Positions 17,096 to 26,586 of a DNA stretch of 64,000 bases are shown in pieces (the stretch's first letter is position 1; each line of letters starts with the position of its first letter). The stretch covers positions 992,001 through 1,056,000 of the forward strand of contig OY763325.1 of NCBI GenBank assembly GCA_963667315.1. The letters run 5' to 3'. This DNA is from DAINPP01 sp963667315 (GTDB lineage: Bacteria; Thermotogota; Thermotogae; MWEM01). Under the pieces are notes generated by a model. The model was not told the origin of the DNA, did no database searches, and saw nothing but the letters and a program-made list of their open reading frames with translations. The position numbers and the translations under genes are program-made.

Positions 17096-20000
17096 CTTTT
17101 TTCTCCGAAAGTTTAACTTTGTCTGGGAATTCAATCACTAAGGCTTTTGCATCCTCAAACTGCAGCTCATCTATTAAGTCTATAATGGGTTTAAAAAGCC
17201 TCCTCTCATTTTCTGGAAGAGCCTTCGATATAAGTTTAGCCGTATTCATAGCTTCTGAATTAAATGCACCCAATTCTGACACTAATTTCCCCATTTCTTT
17301 TGAAAAATCAATCTGTTTTGATGAACCATCAGAATCGGGTACTCTGGAATGATCGGAACGTTTAGTAAAATACTCATTAATAGACGATTCTATAAACTGA
17401 AAATTTCTAACAAAATCATTATACACCTTTTCATTAAATGTTTTTTTCTTGTACATTATCTCCAATTTAGAAGCTGAATCGGAAAGATCATATACCCCAA
17501 GGTTGGCACCACTCCCTTTTATTGTATGGGCCAGCATCTCATTTTTTTTATAATCAGGTTTCTCCTTGTTTTCTGTAAAGATATCGAGGGATTCACTTGT
17601 CTCAACAAGAAAATCACTTAATAACTTCTCATAAAGAGCTGCGTTCATCATCACTCTCTCAAGTCCATCCTGAGTATTAATCCCTTCAATTTCAATAGCT
17701 GCAGTACTAGTGCTTCCCTCAAAGTCGGTTTTAGATGAGATTTCTTTTTGATTCTGTTCAATCGGTTCTATATATTGGGATAAAACATCAAGGATTTCAT
17801 TGATATCAATCGGTTTGTTTACTTGATCCGTCATCCCGCATTGGAAGTTTTTCTCTTTTTCTTCAGAAAAGGCATGCGCCGTAAGGGCAATGATGGGTAA
17901 ATCTTTATAAAATCCGCCCATTTTTCGAATATTTTCTGTGGCGACACGTCCATCCATCAAAGGCATTTGAATATCCATCAATACTGCATCGATATCTCCT
18001 TCGACCGAATTCTTTAAAATATTGATAGCCTCAAGACCGTTATTGGCTATGATAATACTGAACCCTTCGCCTGAAAGCAATTCAAAAGCCACCTGTTGAT
18101 TAATCGCATTATCTTCAACAAGGAGTATCTTAGATCCTTTTATCTGTTCAATTTTAATTTTTCTTGATAAATGCCGCTTCTCAAATCCAGATTTTAAAAC
18201 ACCTGATTTCCCAAAAATCTCCAACAATGAATCATAAAGATGAGATGAATTGACAGGCTTATCAAGGAATTTCTCCACGCCTGAAATTTCTGCCTCTTTT
18301 TTAATCTCTTCTTTTCCGTATGCAGATATCATCATAATCTTCGGAATTTCCGATTTTTTCTCAGTTTCGATCTTTTTTATCTGATATGCAGTTTCTATTC
18401 CACTCATCCCCGGCATTCTGTAATCAAGAATGATAAGCGTAAAATCAAACACTTTCACTAACGCCAATGCTTCTTTTCCGTTTTTTGCTTCAGAAGTCTC
18501 AAATCCGAAATTCTCCAGTAAATTTTTGATAATGCTTCTGGATTCCGAATTATCATCTACTATCAATACTTTGTTTTCCCCACTTTTAAACAAATTTATC
18601 TTGTTTTCCATATGGACCGGTTCCGGATTATATTCCAGCCTTACATTGAATTTAAATATACTTCCTTTTCCGTATTGACTCTCCACTGAAATATTACCAT
18701 CCATCATTTCAATGATTTGTCTGGATATGGTAAGACCAAGACCGGTTCCACCAAAACGTCTGGTTGTTGAAGCATCTGCCTGAGAAAAAGCCTGAAAAAG
18801 TTTATTGACCTGTTCACTGGTCATCCCTATTCCTGTATCTTCAATCTCAACATTTAATTTTAATTGTGTATCATCTATCTTTTCCGAGGTAATCCGAATT
18901 AAAATATGACCTTCATCCGTAAATTTCAGAGAGTTATTTATCAGATTTGTAAAAACCTGAGTAAGCTTCAACGAATCCCCTTTAAGCTTTTGCGGGATAT
19001 CATTTTTAATATCAAACAATAATTCGATCCCCTTTTTTTCGGCCTTAAGACTGAGTAGATTTGACAGGTTATAAATAACCGTATCAAATGAAAAATATTC
19101 ATTTTCAAGTTCCATTTTACCCGCCTCAATCTTTGAAAAATCAAGTATGTTATTGATGATTCCCAAAAGAGATTTCGCTGAGCTGTACATTTTTTTATTA
19201 TAATCAAGCTGCTTTGCATTGAGCTTTGTTTTAAACATAAGATCACTCAATCCAATAATGGCATTCATCGGTGTTCTGATTTCATGACTCATATTGGCAA
19301 GAAACATACTTTTCGCCTTACTTGCTTCAATCGCCAAGCCCTCCATTTTCCGGGAGTGTTCAAGCGCTTTATTCCTTTTTGCAGCGAGATTTCTATAACG
19401 AATACTGTAGAGAATAAAGAAAATCAAAGTAAGGTTCAACATGATAAAATACCATCTATAAGCAGATAATACTTCAGAAAAAGTAATATGCCTTAAATAG
19501 TCATACGGTTTCAGTTTTAATGCCCTTAAGAGTTCTTCTACTTTTCGATAATCATCCGGAACCGTCCATCCGCTTATCCCTGCATCTAATGCCGCCTTAT
19601 CATTCTCCGGCATTGCAATTAAAGCCAAAGCAACGTTAAATACAAGCACATCATCTACATCTTCTGTCTTTGCCATAACCCATTCCGGATAAAGCTCCGT
19701 GGAATGAAGAAGCGGAAAATCAGAATCTTGCTGTGGATTAATAATTTTAAGCTGTTCAAGATTAAGGCGACCCTCAGCAGCCATCTTTTCCAAAATTCCT
19801 GTTCTAACCGTCCCGATATCACTCTTCCCCGAAAGAACCTGATAAACAACCTCATCTTGAGTACCGGCAAAATTCAACTCGCTGAAATCTCTGTATGGAT
19901 GAATACCCTGGTCAAATAAAAGCTTTGACGCCATCTGCCAACCACCAAAAGAAGTTTCATCAACGGCGGTGAAACTTTTACCTTTCAAATCGGAAATCAT

Positions 20001-20474
20001 TGCGATAGCATTATCCTTTAAAGTAAAAAGAACACCGCCAAATTCATACAATTCCATACTTCCAATCTTGTTTTTCAGAGTCAGAATCTTACTGATGTTA
20101 TATTTATGCTCAAGTGCAATATAAAGTGAAGGATTGACAATAAGGAAATCTACCTGAGAAGCCTGAACATTTTTCTCAATATCTTCAAAAGACAAAGGCT
20201 CAATGATAAAACTTGAAGTCTTTAAATTCTGATTCAGATAATTAGCCGTTTCACTCCATTTTTTGAAACCTTCCTCATATCCTCTGTTCGCCAGAACCCC
20301 GATTGTAATATACTGCCTGTCTTCATATTTATGTTTGGTTCTATTCTTCATCTCAACTGTTCGAATTGGGTTAAAAAAAGCGATGTAAAAGGTAATAATG
20401 AATAAAAAAGTTAATATTAATATATACAGCCAATTTTTTTTAAAAAATCCTAACAGATTATTTTTATTCAACAT
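17085..20474 (-). CDS. Hybrid sensor histidine kinase with PhnD-like periplasmic sensor
   Basis: This 1129-residue protein has a transmembrane helix at about 14-34, then a phosphonate-binding (PhnD/SBP-like) domain at about 55-330 (YITIGVLANRGYEEGFKKW, VDFLIVNPSLYIAL, GKSFTAVDETSFGGWQMA). A second helix (WYFIMLNLTLIFFILYSI) is followed by HisKA (SHEIRTPMNAIIGL), HATPase (DTGIGMTSEQV, GGTGLGLTI), two receivers (IILDYRMPGMSG, VLMDIQMPLMDG) and HPt (HTIKGSGANLG). It is first in the operon. ATG at 20474 follows GGGAG. The fused solute-binding domain suggests direct sensing of a small ligand, possibly an anion; the ligand cannot be read from the sequence. Confidence 0.93.
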   Translation of the reverse strand: MLNKNNLLGFFKKNWLYILILTFLFIITFYIAFFNPIRTVEMKNRTKHKYEDRQYITIGVLANRGYEEGFKKWSETANYLNQNLKTSSFIIEPLSFEDIEKNVQASQVDFLIVNPSLYIALEHKYNISKILTLKNKIGSMELYEFGGVLFTLKDNAIAMISDLKGKSFTAVDETSFGGWQMASKLLFDQGIHPYRDFSELNFAGTQDEVVYQVLSGKSDIGTVRTGILEKMAAEGRLNLEQLKIINPQQDSDFPLLHSTELYPEWVMAKTEDVDDVLVFNVALALIAMPENDKAALDAGISGWTVPDDYRKVEELLRALKLKPYDYLRHITFSEVLSAYRWYFIMLNLTLIFFILYSIRYRNLAAKRNKALEHSRKMEGLAIEASKAKSMFLANMSHEIRTPMNAIIGLSDLMFKTKLNAKQLDYNKKMYSSAKSLLGIINNILDFSKIEAGKMELENEYFSFDTVIYNLSNLLSLKAEKKGIELLFDIKNDIPQKLKGDSLKLTQVFTNLINNSLKFTDEGHILIRITSEKIDDTQLKLNVEIEDTGIGMTSEQVNKLFQAFSQADASTTRRFGGTGLGLTISRQIIEMMDGNISVESQYGKGSIFKFNVRLEYNPEPVHMENKINLFKSGENKVLIVDDNSESRSIIKNLLENFGFETSEAKNGKEALALVKVFDFTLIILDYRMPGMSGIETAYQIKKIETEKKSEIPKIMMISAYGKEEIKKEAEISGVEKFLDKPVNSSHLYDSLLEIFGKSGVLKSGFEKRHLSRKIKIEQIKGSKILLVEDNAINQQVAFELLSGEGFSIIIANNGLEAINILKNSVEGDIDAVLMDIQMPLMDGRVATENIRKMGGFYKDLPIIALTAHAFSEEKEKNFQCGMTDQVNKPIDINEILDVLSQYIEPIEQNQKEISSKTDFEGSTSTAAIEIEGINTQDGLERVMMNAALYEKLLSDFLVETSESLDIFTENKEKPDYKKNEMLAHTIKGSGANLGVYDLSDSASKLEIMYKKKTFNEKVYNDFVRNFQFIESSINEYFTKRSDHSRVPDSDGSSKQIDFSKEMGKLVSELGAFNSEAMNTAKLISKALPENERRLFKPIIDLIDELQFEDAKALVIEFPDKVKLSEKKDGN

Positions 20475-20518
20475 TTGGGTCTCCCGATTGAATTTTGAAG
20501 ATAAGCAAGTTCAAAATA

Positions 20519-20527
20519 ATTATAGCA
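20519..20527 (-). promoter_or_regulatory. Extended -10 promoter for the phosphorelay operon
   Basis: Minus-strand TGCTATAAT, 45 bases before the kinase ATG at 20474. No clear -35 is seen. It belongs to the set of identical TGCTATAAT elements in this window. Confidence 0.5.
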
Positions 20528-20704
20528 GAAAAAAAATAATTAAGTGTTTAAACTGTGATTTTGTGCGTGTATCGGTGTAACTATTCTGTTTCCTGTAATC
20601 AACTTTCTGACATAAACAGAAGAAATCATCGGATTTTCAAATCTCATCTGCAAAACTTTTAAATCGCCATAATTAATCATATGTTGCACTGTGTATAATG
20701 AGAG

Positions 20705-20733
20705 TTGACATAAAAATCATTTTTGTGTATACT
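20705..20733 (+). promoter_or_regulatory. Strong sigma-70-type promoter for the GDPD gene
   Basis: Consensus TTGACA at 20705-20710, a 17-base spacer and TATACT at 20728-20733, 31 bases before the ATG. The rest of 20528-20704 has no gene I can recognise. Confidence 0.85.
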
Positions 20734-20763
20734 CGCACATAAAAGTAATCGGGGAGTTATCAA

Positions 20764-22500
20764 ATGAAATCATTTTCTAACCCGGATAGCATCCGGTATA
20801 AGCTGATTATAAAAAAATCAATAGCAGACAGTTTTCATGGATTGTGGTATTACTTTTTTTTCATGATTCTGATCTATAATAATGCGACACAAATTGCCAT
20901 TATGCCTTTTTTTGAGCATCTTATCATCAGAAACTTATTAAAAACCGACATCACCCTATTAATCGCATGTGGCTATATCATCCGCTTTGCCATCTACTAC
21001 ATCATTCTTTATCTTGAATTTGCCGTATACATCATTATTACAGAAAAAATCTACAACAACAAAAAATTAACGCTGATAACGATCACGAAATCAGTCATCA
21101 AGCGTTTTAAAAATGTAATTTCATTCTCAAACTGGCGGCTTTTTATCGTTTTTCTCTTTGTTTTTCCATTTTTGAACATACCACTTACATCAAGTATCCT
21201 GAATACCATTAATATATCCGATACCGTGATGCATTTTATTAAGAATAATTTTCTCCTCCATATGGCGGGTATTTTCACACTCGTTTTTCTTATTCTCCTC
21301 AGTATAAAATGGTCTTATGCGCTTCATTATTCTGTAATTGATAAAATTGATTATAAAGATGGGATTAAAAGGAGCAAAAAGATACTTAAATCAACTTTTT
21401 TCCCTCTTTTGATTCTAATGTTTATGCTATTCGGCTCCGGAGTATTGATCAATCAAAGTAAACGTTTCATATTGGACGATCTTATCATGATGAATATTGA
21501 AAATTTAAGTGATGGTGCTTTTCTATTCAGGTTGACGTTCATCATTTTTTCAATTCTTTTGTCAATCATAATCATCCCATTTTATTTCACTTTCCTCACA
21601 CATATTTATTATGCTCGAAAAGATAAGGATCAATACTATCGGAAAATCTCCAACAGACCTCAAAAAAGAAGAAAAATCAGATTGATTTTAACTTCACTGA
21701 GAAATATTTCTGTTGTTATTTTGATGTTTATGGGAACTTTTCTTTCGTTTTTCCTCTTTTTGATGATAGAGCCTTCAAAAAATAAAGTTATGGTTCATAG
21801 AGCCGGTGGATTTGCAGTAACGGAAAACACGGCAGAATCAATAAAGTATGCCGTTTCGAAAGATTTCCCAGCTATCGAAATTGATATTATGGAAACAAAA
21901 GACGGTGTTTTTGTCTTAAGTCACGACAAAAATCTGAAACGTCTGACGGGAGTGGATAAGAATATTTATGACCTGACATATGATGAATTAAGAGAAATTC
22001 CTATCACGATAAATGGAACTCATCAATTCATAACACTCGAGGAATGTCTTGAAATTGCCGGTGAGAAACTGACCGTTAATATCGAATTGAAGGTACATGG
22101 AAACGAGATGCCTGATTATCTGGACAGATTATATAAAATAATAAAGGAAAAACAAAAGATCGGGACCAGTATGGTCTCCTCTTTCGATTATGACGCATTG
22201 ACATATCTTGAAAAAAATTATCCGGAGATCACAACCGTTTTAATCAGCTTTTATGTTCCCATGCCGGAAGAACTGGTTACGGATGGATTTGCCGTAGATT
22301 TTGCATACTTGACCGAAAATAAGGCAGAACGCATCCGGGAGTCAGAAAAACTCTTTATCATCTGGACCATAAACAACGACTCTTTCAAAATACTTGATGC
22401 CCTTGCTTTTAATGCAGATTATATTATCACCGACAGTCCGGAAATATTGAGATATATCAAAAACACCGTTATAACATTTCTTGAAGAAGAAGATATTTAA
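20764..22500 (+). CDS. Membrane-anchored glycerophosphodiester phosphodiesterase
   Basis: This 578-residue protein has an N-terminal membrane domain with about seven hydrophobic segments (residues 20-340), as in the GDPD membrane-associated family. A C-terminal GDPD catalytic domain follows (about 345-575), with VMVHRAGG, ENTAESIKYAV, AIEIDIMETKDGVFVLSHD and NIELKVHG supplying the His, Glu and Asp residues for metal and catalysis. Family members cleave glycerophosphodiesters, or in some Gram-positives polyglycerol-phosphate, to release glycerol-3-phosphate. ATG follows GGGGAG. The stop overlaps that of the convergent kinase-DUF1349 gene (TTAA at 22497-22500). Confidence 0.9.
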   Translation: MKSFSNPDSIRYKLIIKKSIADSFHGLWYYFFFMILIYNNATQIAIMPFFEHLIIRNLLKTDITLLIACGYIIRFAIYYIILYLEFAVYIIITEKIYNNKKLTLITITKSVIKRFKNVISFSNWRLFIVFLFVFPFLNIPLTSSILNTINISDTVMHFIKNNFLLHMAGIFTLVFLILLSIKWSYALHYSVIDKIDYKDGIKRSKKILKSTFFPLLILMFMLFGSGVLINQSKRFILDDLIMMNIENLSDGAFLFRLTFIIFSILLSIIIIPFYFTFLTHIYYARKDKDQYYRKISNRPQKRRKIRLILTSLRNISVVILMFMGTFLSFFLFLMIEPSKNKVMVHRAGGFAVTENTAESIKYAVSKDFPAIEIDIMETKDGVFVLSHDKNLKRLTGVDKNIYDLTYDELREIPITINGTHQFITLEECLEIAGEKLTVNIELKVHGNEMPDYLDRLYKIIKEKQKIGTSMVSSFDYDALTYLEKNYPEITTVLISFYVPMPEELVTDGFAVDFAYLTENKAERIRESEKLFIIWTINNDSFKILDALAFNADYIITDSPEILRYIKNTVITFLEEEDI

Positions 22501-23618
22501 AAGAACTTTTCAATAATACTGATTTCTTCAAATGTTACAGAATAACCTTTTGCAATGGGACTGCAACAATAAAGACCACATTTAACATTTTTCTCCTTGT
22601 TGTGCAGGTGACAAATTCTCATTTGATGCCACCTTTCTTCAAATCTGTATTCTATTTTATAATCATATCCCTCACGAATTATTCTGAAGTCAATTTCAAC
22701 AGCATTAAAATCAAGTTCTTCGGTCGACCAATCTGAATATCCTAAATTTGTTACAACAGCACCGAGTTTCGGGGGATTCCCAAGCTCATATTCTATTGAC
22801 GTTTTTAACCAGTTGTCCTCATCTATCCTGACAACAAGACCACATTGATCAAATTGATGAACCGGGTTAAATCTAACATGGCAGCTCATTTCAAAATCCT
22901 TTTCAGTTTCAATATACATCATATGCGCATTATCATTTCTAAAACCATAATGCGTTCTTTGCCAAAAATCTGTGGGTGAATCCGGTTCAATTTCAATAAC
23001 ACCGTTTGATATCTGCCATTTTCCCGGCTCATTCAACCATTTAAAGCGATTTAAAGAATCTGGATTACGAGAATCAATATAAACTTCCGGATCTTTTTCA
23101 AGTATCGAATCATTTACAAAAATAAAATCAGCTTTGGATTTCGGATCATCAATCGAAAAATGCTGCCGCATTAACCAAAAGTATAAATCTGAGACAAGCT
23201 CTTTTTCTTTCTCTTTTGCTCTTATGATTGATGTTGTGAAAGTGCAGTCCACCCAGATTTTTACATCAAAAGGAATATCCGATGTATTCTTGTATAAAAG
23301 CATTCCCTCGACAAGAATAATTTGTGCTTCAGAATTAGCAATGTCTTCCTGTACACATTCGGGATCACACATATTTTCATAATAATATTTTGATGGGTTT
23401 TTATCTTTTAAAGCCTCATTAAGTAGATTCTCCTGCTTTGATAATGTTAAATATTGAACCGAAACCGCTCTTTTTGAGAAATATTCCGTCAATTTATCGG
23501 CTATCGTTGTTTTACCGGAGAATTTTATACCACTTATTCCAATAATAAGCTGTTTTTTTTGCATCAGTCGCCTCTCGATCAAATCATAACAGTCTTTACA
23601 AATATTCAAAACATCCAC
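22497..23618 (-). CDS. Uridine kinase-like P-loop protein fused to DUF1349
   Basis: The 373-residue product has two parts. Residues about 1-190 resemble the uridine kinase/P-loop NTPase family: GISGIKFSGKTTIADKLTEYF, then QIILVEGMLLYK and IWVDCTFTTSIIRAKEKE. Residues about 195-370 match DUF1349, a concanavalin-like beta-sandwich: FKWLNEPGKWQISNGVIEIE, DFWQRTHYGF, FDQCGLVVRIDEDNWLKTSIE and ending VTFEEISI. DUF1349 normally stands alone or in extracellular carbohydrate-related proteins, so this fusion to a cytosolic kinase is unusual. A GTG start at 23618 follows AAGGGA with tight spacing; ATG at 23564 with GAGAGG is an alternative. It lies 6 bases after tetR in the same operon. Confidence 0.82.
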   Translation of the reverse strand: MDVLNICKDCYDLIERRLMQKKQLIIGISGIKFSGKTTIADKLTEYFSKRAVSVQYLTLSKQENLLNEALKDKNPSKYYYENMCDPECVQEDIANSEAQIILVEGMLLYKNTSDIPFDVKIWVDCTFTTSIIRAKEKEKELVSDLYFWLMRQHFSIDDPKSKADFIFVNDSILEKDPEVYIDSRNPDSLNRFKWLNEPGKWQISNGVIEIEPDSPTDFWQRTHYGFRNDNAHMMYIETEKDFEMSCHVRFNPVHQFDQCGLVVRIDEDNWLKTSIEYELGNPPKLGAVVTNLGYSDWSTEELDFNAVEIDFRIIREGYDYKIEYRFEERWHQMRICHLHNKEKNVKCGLYCCSPIAKGYSVTFEEISIIEKFF

Positions 23619-23624
23619 TTCCCT

Positions 23625-24191
23625 TTAATCGATAATATTTTTAATAAGCTGTTCTAAAATTCTTTTGACATGACGAAAATCATCCGTATTAAAACCAAAT
23701 CCCATATAGTCGATAAACCCCTCCTCATGAAGAAAGATATACTGCATTGGGACAACAAGTTGAAGCGTTTTGATCTTTATTTGTTCCTCATTCAAAGCAT
23801 TATTGAAGATTCGTCGCATAACGGGGAGAATAAACTTTGCACTTCCCAGTTTCCCTTTGTTAAATTCAGTTGACAGATACAACCGAGTTAATTTCTTATG
23901 GTCAAAGAAAACAACAGAAAGATCTAGAATAAACTGCCGTACCCTTTCCTTCGGCTCAATTCCTTCATCCAGTATAATCATACTACTCTTCTTCACCGCT
24001 TCATCCAGAAGATGTACTGCCGCCTCTCTTAAAAGATTTTCCTTTGAATGAAAATGATAATTAATAGAGGCTACACCCACATTTGCTTCTTTCGCTATAT
24101 CTCTCACAGTTGGCACATTATCAATCTCTTTTTTTTGAAGAATTGTTATGGTAGTCTTTAAAATATGCTCTTTTGAATTTTCTTTTGGCAT
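23625..24191 (-). CDS. TetR family transcriptional regulator, probable autorepressor
   Basis: This 188-residue protein has an N-terminal TetR helix-turn-helix (PTVRDIAKEANVGVASINYH, FHSKENLL), followed by a helical ligand-binding domain. ATG at 24191 follows AGGTGAG at 24202-24196. It is the first gene of a two-gene operon with the kinase-DUF1349 fusion. Its promoter carries a perfect 12-base palindrome directly over the transcription start, so autorepression is the natural inference. The effector is unknown. Confidence 0.9.
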   Translation of the reverse strand: MPKENSKEHILKTTITILQKKEIDNVPTVRDIAKEANVGVASINYHFHSKENLLREAAVHLLDEAVKKSSMIILDEGIEPKERVRQFILDLSVVFFDHKKLTRLYLSTEFNKGKLGSAKFILPVMRRIFNNALNEEQIKIKTLQLVVPMQYIFLHEEGFIDYMGFGFNTDDFRHVKRILEQLIKNIID

Positions 24192-24239
24192 CGATCTCAC
24201 CTCACTATATTAAATTAAAACATCTCAAAGCTACTGTTT

Positions 24240-24251
24240 TGAACATGTTCA
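24240..24251. promoter_or_regulatory. Probable TetR operator
   Basis: Perfect palindrome TGAACATGTTCA beginning at the last base of the -10 and covering the expected start site of the tetR operon. Position and symmetry fit a TetR-family repressor site. Confidence 0.65.
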
Positions 24252-24279
24252 GTTTAACATTGTATTCAAAAATTGTCAA
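24251..24279 (-). promoter_or_regulatory. Promoter of the tetR/kinase-DUF1349 operon
   Basis: Minus-strand TTGACA at 24279-24274, a 17-base spacer and TAAACT at 24256-24251, leading toward the tetR start. The remaining 24280-24553 shows no recognisable gene. Confidence 0.7.
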
Positions 24280-24553
24280 CCGCTCATTCTTTCATAAAGT
24301 GGTCGTATAAATGGTTGTAAACAATCCCGGTAAGATTATCTACCAATCATGTAAAAGCTGTGTAAATCTGATTTAGGCGGGTATTTTGAAGAGATTTATC
24401 TTTTTTTCATTGTTTATTTTTACAAGTATTTGTACTTTTTCACCCTATGGAAATGGAAACGACCATCGATATCTTTAAAGTCTATGATTATAAATGTGCG
24501 GACTCTGTTTGAAGTCGAATAACCGGGTTTTTTTGAGTCAATTAAAATCATAT

Positions 24554-25111
24554 TTAAACTTTCCTGGCATCAACAATAATTGAAACCATACCGAGTTTCT
24601 CCTCACTGTTTCTCGTATCAAATCTGAAAGAACGATGAATCATACCATCTTTTTCATCCCAGTATTTATAATGAAATTCCCCTTCCTCGTCGCAATACTC
24701 CAGAAGATCAACTTCAAAACCCGCCCTTTCAAAAACCTCTTTTAATTTTCTATAATTATAAACGATCTTGTGGGAAGCAGCTGGATGATCAACCGGGCCC
24801 GGGCCACCAACCTGTACGGTATTCTGATACCATTCATTCCTGAAATATGCATCAGGTACAGCGCATCGAAGATAGCCACCTTTTTTCAGAAATTTATAAC
24901 AGTTTTTTGCCGCTTCAATCCCTTCTTCAAACGTCATGTGTTCCCATACATGTTCTGCCAGCAGACAATTTATACTTTCCGGTTCAAATCTTTCTAACCA
25001 ATCCGATTCTTTCAAAAGGTTTAACTCATGCTCTTGAGTCGGAATCCATCCTGTAAACCCAGTATTTCCGGCTCCAATTATTACTTTTATTTTTTCAGGC
25101 ATCTCATTCAT
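24554..25111 (-). CDS. SAM-dependent methyltransferase-like protein
   Basis: This 185-residue protein opens IKVIIGAGNTGFTGWIPTQE and contains ESINCLLAEHVWEHMTFEEG, then NCYKFLKKGGYLRCAVPDAY and YRKLKEVFERAGF. These are the class I methyltransferase features of the type-11 family (motif II/post-II HVWEHM, motif IV LKKGGYLRCAVPD). The canonical N-terminal GxGxG is replaced by GAGNTG. The substrate is unknown. It overlaps the upstream GNAT gene by 8 bases, so the two are cotranscribed. Confidence 0.82.
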   Translation of the reverse strand: MNEMPEKIKVIIGAGNTGFTGWIPTQEHELNLLKESDWLERFEPESINCLLAEHVWEHMTFEEGIEAAKNCYKFLKKGGYLRCAVPDAYFRNEWYQNTVQVGGPGPVDHPAASHKIVYNYRKLKEVFERAGFEVDLLEYCDEEGEFHYKYWDEKDGMIHRSFRFDTRNSEEKLGMVSIIVDARKV

Positions 25112-25610
25112 CCCGTAAAAAAAGAACCATTAACTCATGATCATAGTAAACTTCTTCATATTTCATTGCTCTTTCTTCTATACCAAAGGTTTTAAATCCC
25201 AACGATTGATAAAGCCCTTTTGCTGATTCATTTGTACTGACGACCGTCAGATAAATCTGTTCAACAGTATTCGTAGCTCTTGCCATTTCAATAGCTTTTG
25301 TTACGAGTAATCTGCCAATCCCTTTTTGTCTCATGTGGGGTTCCACATACATGGAATAAATATCCGCTCTGTGATTCATTTTTTTTCTGGGTTGAAACAT
25401 CAGCGTGCATAACCCCACAAGTTTCTTCTCTTCGAATACCCCAAAGGTTCTTGCGTTTTTATTGTCCAATCTTTTTAAAAATCTTTCATCGGAAAATTCA
25501 GCTTCTTCTTCATAACTGGAGCCAAAGGCTTCCGGATTGTTCTTAAGGGCGTTTAATCTGATCACTTTAAAGGCATCAATATCTGTTCTGTTTAACAATC
25601 TTATATCCAT
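25104..25610 (-). CDS. GNAT family N-acetyltransferase
   Basis: This 168-residue GNAT-fold protein has the core motif A YVEPHMRQKGIGRLLVTKAI, a beta-strand before it (ADIYSMYVEP) and the C-terminal ESAKGLYQSLGFKTFGIEERAM. It resembles the RimI/YjcK-type group that acetylates small amines or protein N-termini, with acetyl-CoA bound by QKGIG. ATG at 25610 follows AGGTGA. Its 3' end overlaps the methyltransferase gene. It is one of three neighbouring GNAT loci, the third of which is broken. Confidence 0.9.
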   Translation of the reverse strand: MDIRLLNRTDIDAFKVIRLNALKNNPEAFGSSYEEEAEFSDERFLKRLDNKNARTFGVFEEKKLVGLCTLMFQPRKKMNHRADIYSMYVEPHMRQKGIGRLLVTKAIEMARATNTVEQIYLTVVSTNESAKGLYQSLGFKTFGIEERAMKYEEVYYDHELMVLFLRDE

Positions 25611-25647
25611 GGTATCACCTCTATTATCTGAAATTTGTATCAAACAA

Positions 25648-26052
25648 TTATTGTCTTATGGTCATACAATCATCTTTTGCAAACCCATATTTTTCATAAA
25701 GACCATAGGCATCCCTTGTTTTCAGGAGACGCAATCTTAAATCCCTAATGGCTTCATGGTCTACAGTATTTTCAACGAGAAACTTACCCAAATCATTCCC
25801 GCGATATTCAGGAGCAATATATACATCTGCTATCCAGGCAAAAGTCGCATAATCTGTGACTATTCTAGCAAATCCGATCTGTTTTTTCCTCTTTAAAAGA
25901 GAAATAAAGATAGAATTTTCTATCGATTTTACAATGACTTCTTTTGTTCTCTCTTCAGCCCAATAGGTATTATGAAGTCCATTTACAACGAAATCAATAT
26001 CAATTGTACATTTATCATCTGTAATAAGATATTCTCCTTTTTGTATTTCCAT
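25648..26052 (-). CDS. GNAT family N-acetyltransferase, short form
   Basis: This 134-residue protein contains GLHNTYWAEERTKEVIVKSIEN, FARIVTDYATFAWIADVYIAP, then the acetyl-CoA loop EYRGNDLGKFLVE and YGLYEKYGFAK. It belongs to the small GNAT group often annotated as acetyltransferase without known substrate. ATG at 26052 follows AGGAGG. It is separated by 37 bases from the next gene of the row. Confidence 0.88.
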   Translation of the reverse strand: MEIQKGEYLITDDKCTIDIDFVVNGLHNTYWAEERTKEVIVKSIENSIFISLLKRKKQIGFARIVTDYATFAWIADVYIAPEYRGNDLGKFLVENTVDHEAIRDLRLRLLKTRDAYGLYEKYGFAKDDCMTIRQ

Positions 26053-26071
26053 CACTAACCTCCTGAAAAAA

Positions 26072-26527
26072 TTATATAGACATTTTCATCGGAACAAAAC
26101 GTATACCATCTGTCTCAAGTTCTTCGTCCGTATCTTCAAATCCCATCTTATGATAGAATCCCACGGCATAAGGTGAAGAATTAACCGTGATAATATGCTT
26201 TTTGTCATTCGCTTTTACGTCATCTTTGAAGGTTTCAAACAAACACCTTGCAATTCCCATTTTATGATATTTTTTTCAACAAAAAGCATACAGATATGAC
26301 TAATATTTCTGGAAGCCAAAATACCAATTATCCTTTTATCTCTAATGTAAACCCAGCACTTAAGGATTCCATCATCAAACATTTTTTGTATCGAATCAGC
26401 TTCAAGAAACTTTAAAAATGACTGTACCCCTTTCTGCAGAATAGTCAGGAGCTTCAAATTCCATGAATACATGCTTTACAAGTGCTAGTACATCCTGTAA
26501 TTCGCCATTTATCATTCTCCGTATCAT
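26072..26527 (-). pseudogene. Frameshifted GNAT acetyltransferase gene
   Basis: From ATG at 26527 (behind GGGGTGA) the product reads GELQDVLALVKHVFMEFEAPDYSAE. It shifts frame at AAAGGGG (plus 26427-26433) into GVQSFLKFLEADSIQKMF. It then shifts back at an A7 tract (T7 on plus at 26270-26276), where one more A gives YHKMGIARCLFETF and NSSPYAVGFYHKMGFEDTD. The pieces together form one complete GNAT protein of about 150 residues. Two frameshifts argue for real decay. Confidence 0.85.
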
Positions 26528-26586
26528 CAACGATCACCCCTTTACTCATTTATAAATCATATCATTCAAGATAGATTTTCACAGCT

